Shown: positions 32,377 through 40,310 of the stretch, in pieces | How positions within the stretch are numbered: the stretch's first letter is position 1 | How the letters are laid out: each line of letters begins with the position of its first letter | Assembly (NCBI RefSeq): GCF_003610375.1 | Contig: NZ_RAPZ01000014.1 | Coordinates: 169,202 to 233,201, forward strand | DNA length: 64,000 nt | Source of the DNA: Sphingomonas sp. PP-CC-1A-547 | Lineage (GTDB): Bacteria > Pseudomonadota > Alphaproteobacteria > Sphingomonadales > Sphingomonadaceae | Direction of reading: 5' to 3' | Notes under the pieces: model-generated | Seen by the model: the letters and a program-made list of their open reading frames with translations, nothing else | What the model was told of the DNA's origin: nothing | Database searches by the model: none | Translations under genes and position numbers: made by a program

Positions 32377-32937
32377 TCACGCCGCCAAAGGCATCGGCGC
32401 GCATCGATCGTCATCCAGATCCAGCTCGAACATCACCGCAGGCGCCTCGCCACCCCGCCCACGCGACGTCCGCGGTTCAACCCGCCCAGTCGGCCGAAAC
32501 CCGAGCTTCGCCAGCACGCGCCCAGACGCCGGGTTGTCCACGAAATGAAACGCATCCAGCCGCCGCAAGCCCAGCGCATGCCGCGCCATCGCCACCACGG
32601 CCTCTCCCGCCTCGGTCGCATAGCCACGACCCCAGGCCTCCGGCGCTAGCCAATAGCCAAGTTCATGCCCCGCATCCGCCGCGCGGATACCGATCCCGCC
32701 GACGAGTCGCGGCGCGCCCGCTTCCATCGTCTCGATCAGGAAATGTGGATCATGCGGCCCGCGCGGCTGCGAGAGAAACGCCTCGGCATCCCCCAGCGCA
32801 TACGGCCAGGGCGCCCGCGCCAGCTTGGCGACCACCGACTCATGGCCGATCGCCCGCGCCAATGCAGGCGCATCTTCCGGCCAGCCCGGCCGCAACGTCA
32901 GTCTCTTGGTGCGCGCGAACACGGCTCTCTCCTTCAC
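32377..32937 (-). CDS. GNAT family N-acetyltransferase (RimJ/RimL-like)
   Basis: About 186 residues from a GTG at 32937 (VKERAVFARTKRLTLRPGW). RimL-type features are RLTLRPGWPEDAPALARAI, GIGIRAADAGHELGYWLAPEAWGRGYATEAGEAVV (acetyl-CoA site) and NPASGRVLAKLGF. A GNAT gene between rpmA and obgE is common in alphaproteobacteria. The start is uncertain; a longer frame reaches into the rpmA terminator and was rejected. The substrate is unknown. Confidence 0.85.
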   Translation of the reverse strand: MKERAVFARTKRLTLRPGWPEDAPALARAIGHESVVAKLARAPWPYALGDAEAFLSQPRGPHDPHFLIETMEAGAPRLVGGIGIRAADAGHELGYWLAPEAWGRGYATEAGEAVVAMARHALGLRRLDAFHFVDNPASGRVLAKLGFRPTGRVEPRTSRGRGGEAPAVMFELDLDDDRCAPMPLAA

Positions 32938-33006
32938 GCATCGCGCCTGGCGTCCTGGCATGTCCGGATGACACGGCAGCGACAGGCGAGGGGGAGGGAG
33001 CAATAA

Positions 33007-33037
33007 AAAAGGGAGCCGGGGTGACCCGTCTCCCTTG
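33007..33037 (-). terminator. Rho-independent terminator after rpmA
   Basis: On the minus strand AAGGGAG, a mismatch, then CGGG pairs through a small loop with CCCG and CTCCCTT, followed by a T-run (TTTTTT including the stem end). It is strong and lies about 60 bases after the rpmA stop, so GNAT needs its own or read-through transcription. Confidence 0.88.
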
Positions 33038-33097
33038 TTCAGGTTCGCTTTCGCGACCCGGGTCACCCTGGTGGGCAACCCGGATGGTTACCCGATG

Positions 33098-33400
33098 TTA
33101 TTCGGCTGCTGCTGCCATGTCGCCAGCATCTTGGCCGACGTCGTTCGCTGCCAGCTCGACCGAGCAGAACTTGCGACCAAGTTTGCCCTGGCTGAACACG
33201 ACGCGGCCATCGACCAGCGCGAACAGCGTATGGTCCGTACCAATCCCGACGTTCGTGCCCGGGTAGAACTTCGTCCCGCGCTGACGCACGAGAATGTTGC
33301 CGGCGACGCACGCCTGGCCACCGAACTTCTTGACGCCGAGGCGACGACCGGCCGAATCGCGACCGTTGCGCGAAGAGCCGCCTGCTTTCTTATGTGCCAT
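33098..33400 (-). CDS. rpmA: 50S ribosomal protein L27
   Basis: The 100-residue protein starts [20 protein letters not shown], the conserved L27 N-terminus that reaches the peptidyl-transferase centre. It continues [42 protein letters not shown]. The C-terminus is about 12 residues longer than E. coli L27 ([14 protein letters not shown]). It starts 13 bases after rplU. Confidence 0.98.
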   Translation of the reverse strand: MAHKKAGGSSRNGRDSAGRRLGVKKFGGQACVAGNILVRQRGTKFYPGTNVGIGTDHTLFALVDGRVVFSQGKLGRKFCSVELAANDVGQDAGDMAAAAE

Positions 33401-33413
33401 CTGAAGCTACTCC

Positions 33414-33773
33414 TTATGCCTGAGCGGCCGGGGCGGTGTCGCCCTCGTTGCGCGCCGAGTTCGCCTGGGCAGTCTGGCCGCCGACCGACACGATCTTCAG
33501 GATCGTGTGCTGCTGGCGATGGCCGTTCTTACGACGATAGTTATGACGGCGACGCTTCTTGAAGACGATGACCTTGTCCGCCTTCGCCTGCGCGATGATC
33601 TCTGCAGCGACGACGAAGCCCTCGACGGACCGCAGCTCGGAGCCTTCGCCCGCCAGCAGAACGTCACCCAGCGTCACCGACGCACCTGCATCGCCCTCGA
33701 TCTTCTCGATGACGATCTTATCTCCGGCGGCGACGCGATACTGCTTGCCGCCCGTGCGCACGACTGCGAACAT
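33414..33773 (-). CDS. rplU: 50S ribosomal protein L21
   Basis: About 119 residues from the ATG at 33773 ([20 protein letters not shown]). L21 features are [22 protein letters not shown] and TILKIVSV; an Ala/Thr-rich tail of about 20 residues follows. AAGG precedes the start. It is the first gene of rplU-rpmA. Confidence 0.98.
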   Translation of the reverse strand: MFAVVRTGGKQYRVAAGDKIVIEKIEGDAGASVTLGDVLLAGEGSELRSVEGFVVAAEIIAQAKADKVIVFKKRRRHNYRRKNGHRQQHTILKIVSVGGQTAQANSARNEGDTAPAAQA

Positions 33774-33927
33774 GGCCCTTGTCACTTTCCAAATACGTGT
33801 ATCCCACGAACGCAGGGTCCGCCGGAAGAAGCCGGGCAGCTAAGCGAGGGGGGGAGGGTTGTCAACCGCGAAGGGGCGGGAAGGGTGGTTTACCGCGAGG
33901 TGCTGCCTACAGGCGAGGCGGAGAATA

Positions 33928-33984
33928 GCTTCCCCGCGAAGGCGGGGACCCAGTCTGGGCTCCCGCTTTCGCGGGAGAACAAGC
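33928..33984. repeat. Palindromic repeat family C, copy 2
   Basis: GCTTCCCCGCGAAGGCGGGG plus ACCCAGTCTGGG is inverted to CTCCCGCTTTCGCGGGAGAA plus CAAGC. It lies between rplU and hspQ. Confidence 0.85.
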
Positions 33985-34009
33985 TTTTTACAGACTAAGC
34001 GATTCGCCC

Positions 34010-34405
34010 TTAGTGCCGATGAACCTGCCGCAGCGCGTACCGACCATCCGCATAGTCACTGAACAGCCCGTCGATCGCTGGATGGTCGACCGGCTCGTCG
34101 CTGTCGTCCGGCACCAGATTCTGCTGGCTGACATACGCGACGTAGCTCGACTCCATGTTCTCCGCGAGCAGATGGTAGAAAGGCTGGTCCTTGCGCGGAC
34201 GGATGTCCTCGGGGATCGCCGCATACCATTCGTCGCTGTTCGCAAACACCGGGTCGACGTCGAAGATCACGCCGCGGAAATCGAACAGCCGGTGCCGCAC
34301 GACGTCGCCGATCGAGAAATTCGCGTGCGAAACCGGCGGTGCGACCACCTCGGCGGGCACGATCGGGCGGGTGATGTCGTGAGCGATACTGTCGTGTCGG
34401 GGCAT
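34010..34405 (-). CDS. hspQ: Heat-shock protein HspQ
   Basis: About 131 residues from the ATG at 34405. The YccV/HspQ domain (about 30-125) has FSIGDVVRHRLFDFRGVIFDVDPVF, the DQPFYHLLAEN motif and YVSQQNLVPDD. HspQ binds hemimethylated DNA and, in enterobacteria, acts as a Lon specificity factor. A 30-residue N-terminal extension precedes the domain. The long in-frame upstream reading crosses the tRNA-Ser region and was rejected. Confidence 0.92.
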   Translation of the reverse strand: MPRHDSIAHDITRPIVPAEVVAPPVSHANFSIGDVVRHRLFDFRGVIFDVDPVFANSDEWYAAIPEDIRPRKDQPFYHLLAENMESSYVAYVSQQNLVPDDSDEPVDHPAIDGLFSDYADGRYALRQVHRH

Positions 34406-34481
34406 ATCCGCCAATTTAGGGTTTGTTTTGCGCCGCACAAGGAAAACGCGTCGAGCGGCGCTGGGAGCGCTCAAAACCCTC

Positions 34482-34510
34482 TTGCATCGCTGGGGCCGTT
34501 TCATTAGAGG
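34482..34510 (+). promoter_or_regulatory. Promoter of tRNA-Ser
   Basis: TTGCAT (34482-34487) and TAGAGG (34505-34510) are exactly 17 bases apart. The same -10 hexamer and spacing occur in the rRNA promoter at 63796-63824. The predicted start is about 45 bases before the tRNA. Confidence 0.62.
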
Positions 34511-34561
34511 CCGCGCTTCGACCGATCGGAGGCGCTGTTCGCAGAGCTTCGGATGACCTGC

Positions 34562-34651
<90 letters not shown>

Positions 34652-34804
34652 TTTATTCCCTACAGCATCGAATATCCGCCGTCAGGCGCACCGCCATTGC
34701 GCGGTCGTGTGTGCATACGGCGATGGCAATGCCCTTCGTCGCGGCCTAGACGATAGGCGGTGCGACCGCCGCCGCGTCGCCAGGAAAGATACCGCGCGTA
34801 GCCT

Positions 34805-35797
34805 ATGACCGACCAGACTTTGGCAGACCTTGGCTGGACTGCGCATTTCGCGGACCAGCTGACCGAGGACGAGCGACTCCAATGCCACCCTGTCCGCGTG
34901 ATGGCGGTGCACCGTGGCAAGATCGCGGTGTCCGGCGCCAAATCGGACGGTTTCGTCTCGCCCTATATCGCCGGTGCGCAGCCCGAGGACGATCACCCGA
35001 CAGTCGGCGACTGGCTGCTGATCGACGATCGCACGCAGGAGGCGACGCGCGTCCTCCGCCGCCTGAACCTGTTCAAGCGACGCTCACCGGCCGATCCGCG
35101 GAAAGATCAGATGATCGCCGCCAATGTCGACACCGTCTTCATCGTCGCATCGTGCAACCAGGATTTCAGCATCGCCCGGCTCGAGCGCTATCTCGTGCTG
35201 GCGCGCGAGGTGGGGGTGCCCCCGGTCGTCGTCCTCACCAAGGCCGACCTGACCGACACGCCCGAGGAGTTCGCCGCCGCCGCGTGCGCGATCGAACCGG
35301 GATTGCTCGTCGAAACCGTCGACGGGCGCGACCGGGCCGACGTCAAGCGGTTGGCGGCATGGTGCGGGCCCGGCAAGACCGTCGCGTTCCTCGGCTCGTC
35401 CGGCGTCGGCAAATCCACGCTCGTCAACGCGTTGCGGGGATCGGACACCATCGGAACGCAGGCGGTGCGGGTCAAGGACGGTACCGGCCGCCACACGACC
35501 ACGGTGCGCGAGATGCACCGGCTCGACCAGGGCGGCTGGCTGCTCGACCTTCCCGGTATGCGCGAACTGCAATTGTCGGAGGCCGCGACCGGGCTGGCCG
35601 AGGTGTTCGACGATATCGCGCTGCTCGCGCAGGAGTGTCGGTTCGCTGATTGTTCGCACGGGGTGGAGCCGGGGTGCGCGATCCAGGCGGCGATCGCGGC
35701 GGGGACGCTGGCGCCGGACCGCTTCGAACGCTGGCGCAAGCTCAACGCGGAGGAAAATGGTGCGGCGTCACGGCTGACGAAGCGCCGGACCCGGTAA
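34805..35797 (+). CDS. rsgA: Ribosome small-subunit GTPase RsgA
   Basis: The 330-residue protein has an N-terminal OB fold (about 25-85) and a circularly permuted GTPase: TKADL (G4) precedes GSSGVGKSTLVNAL (G1) and DLPGMREL (G3). A C-terminal zinc knuckle C-x5-C-x-H-x5-C (CRFADCSHGVEPGC) follows. It checks late 30S assembly and is activated by the ribosome. The gene stands alone after tRNA-Ser. Confidence 0.96.
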   Translation: MTDQTLADLGWTAHFADQLTEDERLQCHPVRVMAVHRGKIAVSGAKSDGFVSPYIAGAQPEDDHPTVGDWLLIDDRTQEATRVLRRLNLFKRRSPADPRKDQMIAANVDTVFIVASCNQDFSIARLERYLVLAREVGVPPVVVLTKADLTDTPEEFAAAACAIEPGLLVETVDGRDRADVKRLAAWCGPGKTVAFLGSSGVGKSTLVNALRGSDTIGTQAVRVKDGTGRHTTTVREMHRLDQGGWLLDLPGMRELQLSEAATGLAEVFDDIALLAQECRFADCSHGVEPGCAIQAAIAAGTLAPDRFERWRKLNAEENGAASRLTKRRTR

Positions 35798-36343
35798 CGC
35801 GCGCGCCGCGCTTCGACGTTTCCAAGCGATCGGCCGCGGTAGAGCATCCGGGCGCAGCGTCTTGACTGTATTGCCGAGGCGGCCGCGACAGCAGTTCAAG
35901 ATCTGCTAGAGTATAGATCGCTGCGGTGAACTATGCCGGACAAGCAAACGCCCGGACCGTTGCCGATCCGGGCGCCTGCGTGACGATCGCTCGTCAGCCC
36001 CCATTTTTTTGCTCTCGCATCTCGTCTTGCGACGGAGCGGAAAAGCAGTCCCCGAACCACGGCCGTTGCCTGTGTCTCAGCGAGTTTGTTGCTAGTTATG
36101 TCCGTGGATTTTGTCACGGTCTTTGCGCGGGGCGGCTCACGATTGAACTGCGCCTGTGGCGATTACGCAACAGACCAATCTAGACACTTCCGGATCGGGA
36201 CTAACCGGGCCCTGTACGAGGAGGCGCCGCATGCCGAGCACACCGCCACGCACCGGCCTCAGAACCGGCCCGACAGTTGCCTCGCAACGGGCCGCGTCCT
36301 AGAGCCGCTACACTCTATCCCTAACGATCGAACCTGGCCGCCC
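35798..36343. other. Gene-free region with two hairpins and a T-run
   Basis: About 546 bases with no convincing coding sequence. Two perfect inverted repeats lie side by side: CGCCCGGA/TCCGGGCG (35949-35974) and TGACGA/TCGTCA (35981-35996), and a run of seven T occurs at 36004-36010. The second hairpin could be extended by GGGC/GCCC pairing that competes with the first. It may be the 3' end of an rsgA transcript or of a small RNA; this is unresolved. Confidence 0.4.
36277..36305 (+). promoter_or_regulatory. Candidate promoter of lolC operon
   Basis: TTGCCT (36277-36282) and TAGAGC (36300-36305) are separated by 17 bases, 38 bases before the lolC start. The -10 resembles the TAGAGG of the two stable-RNA promoters. 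Confidence 0.4.
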
Positions 36344-37594
36344 ATGATCCTGTCCCGCTACGAACGGATGATAGCCCGCCGCTATCTGCTGCCGGGCAAG
36401 GGCGAGGCGTTCATCTTCCTCGTCGCCTCGATCAGCCTGGTTGCGGTGATGCTCGGCGTCGCCGCGCTGGTGATCGTGATGAGCGTGATGAACGGCTTCC
36501 GCGCGGAACTGTTCGACAAGATCGTCGGGCTCAACGGCCATGCGGTCGTGCAGGGCGTCGGCAACCGGCTCCCCGACTGGCGCGAGATCGTCGCACAGGC
36601 GCAGAAGACGCCGGGCGTCACCAGCGCGCTGCCGCTGATCGAACAGCCGCTCGCCGCCACCTATAACGGTCGCGCCGAGGCGGTGCTGGTACGCGGCATG
36701 CGCGTCGACGACATCCGCCGCAATTCGACGATCAGCAACAAGGTCGTGATGGGGTCGCTCCAGTCGATCACGCAAGGGTCCGGCCGCATCGCGATCGGCT
36801 CGCGGCTCGCCGAATCGCTCGGTGCGCAGGTCGGCTCCGAGATTTCGCTGTTCAGCCCGCAAGGCCAGACGACGCCGTTCGGCACCGTCCCGCGGATCGT
36901 CAGCTATACGGTCGGCGCGATCTTCGAGATCGGCGTCTATGATTACGACAAGGCGTACATCATCATGCCGATCGAGGATGCGCAGACGCTGCTCCTGATG
37001 GGCGACGCGGCCGGCATGGTCGAGCTGAAGACGGTGGACGCGGACCGCGTCGGCGAGATCCTCAAGCCGCTCGCGGACAAGATCGGCGGCAACGCGGTGA
37101 TCGCCGACTGGCGGACGATGAACGCGCAGCTGTTCGAGGCACTCGCGGTCGAGCGCGTCGCAATGTTCACCGTGCTGTCGATCATCATCCTGGTTGCGGT
37201 GTTCAACATCCTGTCGTCGCTGATCATGCTGGTCCGCGCCAAGACGCGCGACATCGCGATCCTGCGGACGATGGGCGCGACGCGTGGCTCGATGATGCGG
37301 ATCTTCATCGTCGTCGGCACCACGATCGGTGCGCTCGGCACGGTCGCGGGGCTCGTGCTCGGCTTCATCTTCCTGTTCTACCGGCAGGGCGTGGTGAACT
37401 TCGTCCAGCTCCTCACCGGCCAGAATTTGTGGGATCCCTCGATCCGCTACCTCACCGAGCTCCCGTCGAAGACCGACCCCGTCGAGATCGTCGTCATCGC
37501 GCTGATGGCGCTCGTCTTCAGCTTCCTCGCAACGCTCTATCCGGCCTGGAAAGCGGCGAGTACCGACCCCGTGCAGGTGCTGCGTTATGAATGA
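36344..37594 (+). CDS. lolC: Lipoprotein-releasing ABC permease LolC/LolE
   Basis: About 416 residues from the ATG at 36344 ([23 protein letters not shown]). TM1 (about 22-48) is followed by a periplasmic MacB-like domain (about 50-265) and three C-terminal helices (about 270-400), with the coupling segment [23 protein letters not shown]. With LolD it removes lipoproteins from the inner membrane for LolA. A single LolC/E-type gene precedes lolD here. It overlaps lolD by eight bases. Confidence 0.94.
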   Translation: MILSRYERMIARRYLLPGKGEAFIFLVASISLVAVMLGVAALVIVMSVMNGFRAELFDKIVGLNGHAVVQGVGNRLPDWREIVAQAQKTPGVTSALPLIEQPLAATYNGRAEAVLVRGMRVDDIRRNSTISNKVVMGSLQSITQGSGRIAIGSRLAESLGAQVGSEISLFSPQGQTTPFGTVPRIVSYTVGAIFEIGVYDYDKAYIIMPIEDAQTLLLMGDAAGMVELKTVDADRVGEILKPLADKIGGNAVIADWRTMNAQLFEALAVERVAMFTVLSIIILVAVFNILSSLIMLVRAKTRDIAILRTMGATRGSMMRIFIVVGTTIGALGTVAGLVLGFIFLFYRQGVVNFVQLLTGQNLWDPSIRYLTELPSKTDPVEIVVIALMALVFSFLATLYPAWKAASTDPVQVLRYE

Positions 37595-38300
37595 AGGCCT
37601 CAAAATCGATCGCCAGATCGAGAAGTTCGACGATTATGTCCTCCAGACCAGCGGGCTGACCAAGAGCTTCACGCAGGGCGGCGCGACCATCGACGTGCTG
37701 CGTGGTGTCGACCTCGCGATCGCACCGGGCGAGATCGTCGCACTGCTCGGGCCGTCGGGCTCGGGCAAGTCGACGCTGTTGCAGGCCGTGGGCCTGCTCG
37801 AGGGCGGATTCCAGGGATCGATCAGGATCGCCGGCACCGAGGCGGCCAAGCTCAACGCGCATGAGCGGACCGTGGTGCGCCGCGACAGCCTCGGCTTCGT
37901 CTACCAGTTCCATCACCTGCTGCCGGACTTCAACGCCACCGAGAACGTCGTCCTCCCGCAACTCGTCCACGGCGCGACGCGGGTCGAGGCGGACAGGCGC
38001 GCTGCGGAGTTGTTGACCCAGCTCGGTCTCGGCCACCGCCTGACGCACCGCCCAAGCCAGCTCTCCGGCGGCGAGCAGCAGCGCGTCGCGGTCGCCCGCG
38101 CGCTCGCCAACAAGCCCGCGCTGGTTCTGGCGGACGAGCCGACCGGCAACCTCGACGAACACACCGCCGACATCGTCTTCGCCGAGTTCATCCGCCTGGT
38201 CCGCGAACAGGGCACGGCGGCGGTGGTCGCGACGCACAACGAGCGGCTCGCGGCCCGCATGGACCGCGTATTGCGGCTGCACGAGGGACGGCTGGCGTGA
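37587..38300 (+). CDS. lolD: Lipoprotein-releasing ABC ATPase LolD
   Basis: The 237-residue ATPase has Walker [11 protein letters not shown]-loop [18 protein letters not shown] (the Lol-specific region), signature [15 protein letters not shown], Walker [14 protein letters not shown] and the H-loop THN. It powers LolC/E. It overlaps both lolC and the following GNAT gene, so the three are coupled. Confidence 0.96.
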   Translation: MNEGLKIDRQIEKFDDYVLQTSGLTKSFTQGGATIDVLRGVDLAIAPGEIVALLGPSGSGKSTLLQAVGLLEGGFQGSIRIAGTEAAKLNAHERTVVRRDSLGFVYQFHHLLPDFNATENVVLPQLVHGATRVEADRRAAELLTQLGLGHRLTHRPSQLSGGEQQRVAVARALANKPALVLADEPTGNLDEHTADIVFAEFIRLVREQGTAAVVATHNERLAARMDRVLRLHEGRLA

Positions 38301-38893
38301 CCTGGGGCGAGACGCCGACGCTCACCGGGCGTCACGTCACGCTCCGCCCGCTGGTCGACGACGACATCGACGCGCTCGTCGCGGCCGCGTCGGCGGACAA
38401 TTTGTGGGACACGTTCTACGCCAACGTCGCGATGATGAAGGCGCCCGACCGCTGGCTCGCCGCGGCGTTGCGCGAACAGGACTTCGGCCGTGCGCGGCTG
38501 TTTGCGGTGGTGGCTGGCGGGACCGTCGTCGGCACCACGCGCTTCATGCGGATGAACGAGGGCAACAAGCGGCTCGAGATCGGCGGCACCTTCTACGCCA
38601 AGTCCGTACAGCGCACCGGCGTCAACACCGAAGCCAAGCTGATGCTGCTGACCCACGCGTTCAACGCCCTCGGCTGCGAATGCGTCCAGATCCGCACCGA
38701 TTCGCTCAACAAGCGGTCGCAAGCCGCGATTGAACGCCTCGGCGCCAAGTGCGACGGCGTGTTGCGCGGGCACCAAGTGATGGCCGACGGCCGCTTGCGC
38801 GACACCGTCGTCTACAGCATCCTCCGCCACGAATGGCCCGGCGTGCGTCAGAACCTGGCGTATCTGCTCGCGCGAAACGAGGACCGCCCATGA
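38297..38893 (+). CDS. GNAT family N-acetyltransferase
   Basis: The 198-residue RimJ/RimL-like protein starts at a GTG overlapping the lolD stop (GTGA). It has [45 protein letters not shown] and [25 protein letters not shown]. The substrate is unknown. It is coupled on both sides, so it is a real member of the lolC-lolD-GNAT-gpx operon. Confidence 0.88.
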   Translation: MTWGETPTLTGRHVTLRPLVDDDIDALVAAASADNLWDTFYANVAMMKAPDRWLAAALREQDFGRARLFAVVAGGTVVGTTRFMRMNEGNKRLEIGGTFYAKSVQRTGVNTEAKLMLLTHAFNALGCECVQIRTDSLNKRSQAAIERLGAKCDGVLRGHQVMADGRLRDTVVYSILRHEWPGVRQNLAYLLARNEDRP

Positions 38894-39369
38894 CCGCGAT
38901 CACCGACTTCACCGTAAAAAACGCCGACGGCACAGCGACTTCGCTCGAACTTTACCGCGGCAAGGTGCTGTTGATCGTCAACACCGCCTCGAAATGCGGC
39001 TTCACCCCCCAATATTACGGCCTCGAAGCACTCCATCGCGATTATGCCGATCGGGGTTTCGAAGTGCTCGCGTTCCCGTGCAACCAGTTCGGCGGGCAAG
39101 AGCCGGGCGACGCAGCGGAGATCGCCAATTTCTGCACGCTGACCTACGACGTGACGTTTCCGGTGTTCGCGAAGATCGACGTCAACGGGGCAGGGGCCGA
39201 CCCGCTGTTCGAGCGCCTGAAGTCGGATGCGCCGGGGGTGCTCGGGTCGAAGGCGATCAAGTGGAACTTCACCAAGTTCCTCGTCGGTCGCGATGGGGCG
39301 GTGGTGGACCGCTACGCCCCGACGACCAAGCCCGAGGACATCCGCAAGGATATCGAGAAGCTGCTCTAA
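38890..39369 (+). CDS. Glutathione peroxidase family thiol peroxidase
   Basis: About 159 residues from the ATG at 38890, overlapping the GNAT stop. The catalytic cysteine is in NTASKCGFTPQY, and the resolving and tetrad segments are AFPCNQFGGQEPG and IKWNFTKFLV. It is the cysteine (not selenocysteine) type, which often uses thioredoxin rather than glutathione. It reduces peroxides in the cytoplasm. Confidence 0.94.
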   Translation: MTAITDFTVKNADGTATSLELYRGKVLLIVNTASKCGFTPQYYGLEALHRDYADRGFEVLAFPCNQFGGQEPGDAAEIANFCTLTYDVTFPVFAKIDVNGAGADPLFERLKSDAPGVLGSKAIKWNFTKFLVGRDGAVVDRYAPTTKPEDIRKDIEKLL

Positions 39370-39391
39370 CCCACAGGGGCACCACCCCACA

Positions 39392-39499
39392 CCACCACCC
39401 CGGCGAAGGCCGGGGCCCAATTGGGGGACGGCGGTGAAGACCGCTGCGCTCCGTTACTGCAACCTCACCAATTGGGCCCCGGCCTTCGCCGGGGTGGCA
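39392..39499. repeat. Palindromic repeat family B, copy 3
   Basis: CACCACCCCGGCGAAGGCCG plus GGGCCCAATTGG is inverted to CCAATTGGGCCCCGGCC plus TTCGCCGGGGTGGC. The centre is GAAGACCGCTGCGCTCCGTT-like, comparable with copy 2. It is followed by a family C copy. Confidence 0.87.
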
Positions 39500-39536
39500 C
39501 TTTCTCGCGAGGAGAGGCCAAGCATCCCAACGTAGC

Positions 39537-39593
39537 GTGTTCCCCCGCGAAGGCGGGGGCCCAGACTGGACTCCCGCCTTCGCGGGAGAACAA
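39537..39593. repeat. Palindromic repeat family C, copy 3
   Basis: GTTCCCCCGCGAAGGCGGGG plus GCCCAGACTGG is inverted to ACTCCCGCCTTCGCGGGAGA plus ACAAG. It lies between the gpx and HdeD genes, which are convergent. Confidence 0.87.
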
Positions 39594-39610
39594 GCAGTTC
39601 GCGGGGAAAG

Positions 39611-40204
39611 TCAGGCGGTCACCGAAAACGCCGGTGCGCCCTTCTTGTGCGCGAGGGCCGAAGCAACCGAAGTCACCCCGCCAAACAGGAAGCTGATCCC
39701 CAAAACATACCCCGGCAACGTCAACGCCGACCAAGGCAGCGTCGCCAGCACGATCACCGCCAGCAGTATGTTCACCACGCCCAGCGCGATCATCAACCCC
39801 TTGCCCCGCCGAAATCGCGCCCCAAGCCCGATCTCCAGCGCCCCACGCAAACCCAGCCAAACCGCAATCAGCAACGTCAGCGAGATAGCCCCCGTCGCAG
39901 GCTCGAACGCCATGATCAGCCCGATCACCAGCGACACCAGCCCGAACCCGATCGCATAGCCGCGCCCCTCATGCCCCTTGCCGGCAAACCCCGACACGAT
40001 CGACACGATCCCGGCCGCAATGAAGAACGCCCCGATTACCAATGTCGCGGCATAAGTCGCGGAAAACGGCGACGCGAACGCGATGATCCCGAGCACCACC
40101 GACAACACGCCGTAAGCCAGCATCCACCCCCAACCAGCGCCCGCACGCGGCGCACCCGCAGCCGTGGTTTCGGTATCGGCAAAACGCCCGCGTGGATCGG
40201 TCAT
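39611..40204 (-). CDS. HdeD family membrane protein
   Basis: About 197 residues from the ATG at 40204. Six hydrophobic helices form three repeats with the HdeD pattern (GWMLAYGVLSVVLGIIAFASP, LVIGAFFIAAGIVSIVSGF, GLVSLVIGLIMAFEP, LLIAVWLGLRGALEIGLG). HdeD in E. coli is an acid-resistance membrane protein; the role here is unknown. It is divergent from dnaE. Confidence 0.88.
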   Translation of the reverse strand: MTDPRGRFADTETTAAGAPRAGAGWGWMLAYGVLSVVLGIIAFASPFSATYAATLVIGAFFIAAGIVSIVSGFAGKGHEGRGYAIGFGLVSLVIGLIMAFEPATGAISLTLLIAVWLGLRGALEIGLGARFRRGKGLMIALGVVNILLAVIVLATLPWSALTLPGYVLGISFLFGGVTSVASALAHKKGAPAFSVTA

Positions 40205-40310
40205 AAATAAAGCTCCCAGAAGTCCACGCCGCAACGGCTCGTCGTGTCCGCGGTTCCGATCGGACTCATCCCGGCTGGTCGAATCACGCCACAGCGCCTA
40301 CCTCCTGTCG

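Noticed and set aside
29441..33773. rplU-rpmA-GNAT-obgE-proB treated as one intact operon
   Set aside because: A strong terminator after rpmA and the inserted TetR/hydrolase pair with its own plus-strand promoter break it into separate units.
35896..36117. Minus-strand frame of 73 codons in the rsgA-lolC gap
   Set aside because: It spans the two hairpins and the T-run, has no ribosome site, and shows no protein features.
39392..39593. Closely spaced palindromes as a CRISPR array
   Set aside because: The repeats belong to two different families, are inverted rather than direct, and have no regular spacers or cas genes nearby.
40164..40310. N-terminal extension of dnaE
   Set aside because: It overlaps the divergent HdeD gene start and carries no conserved sequence; the MHSGYVPLRVFS start is canonical.
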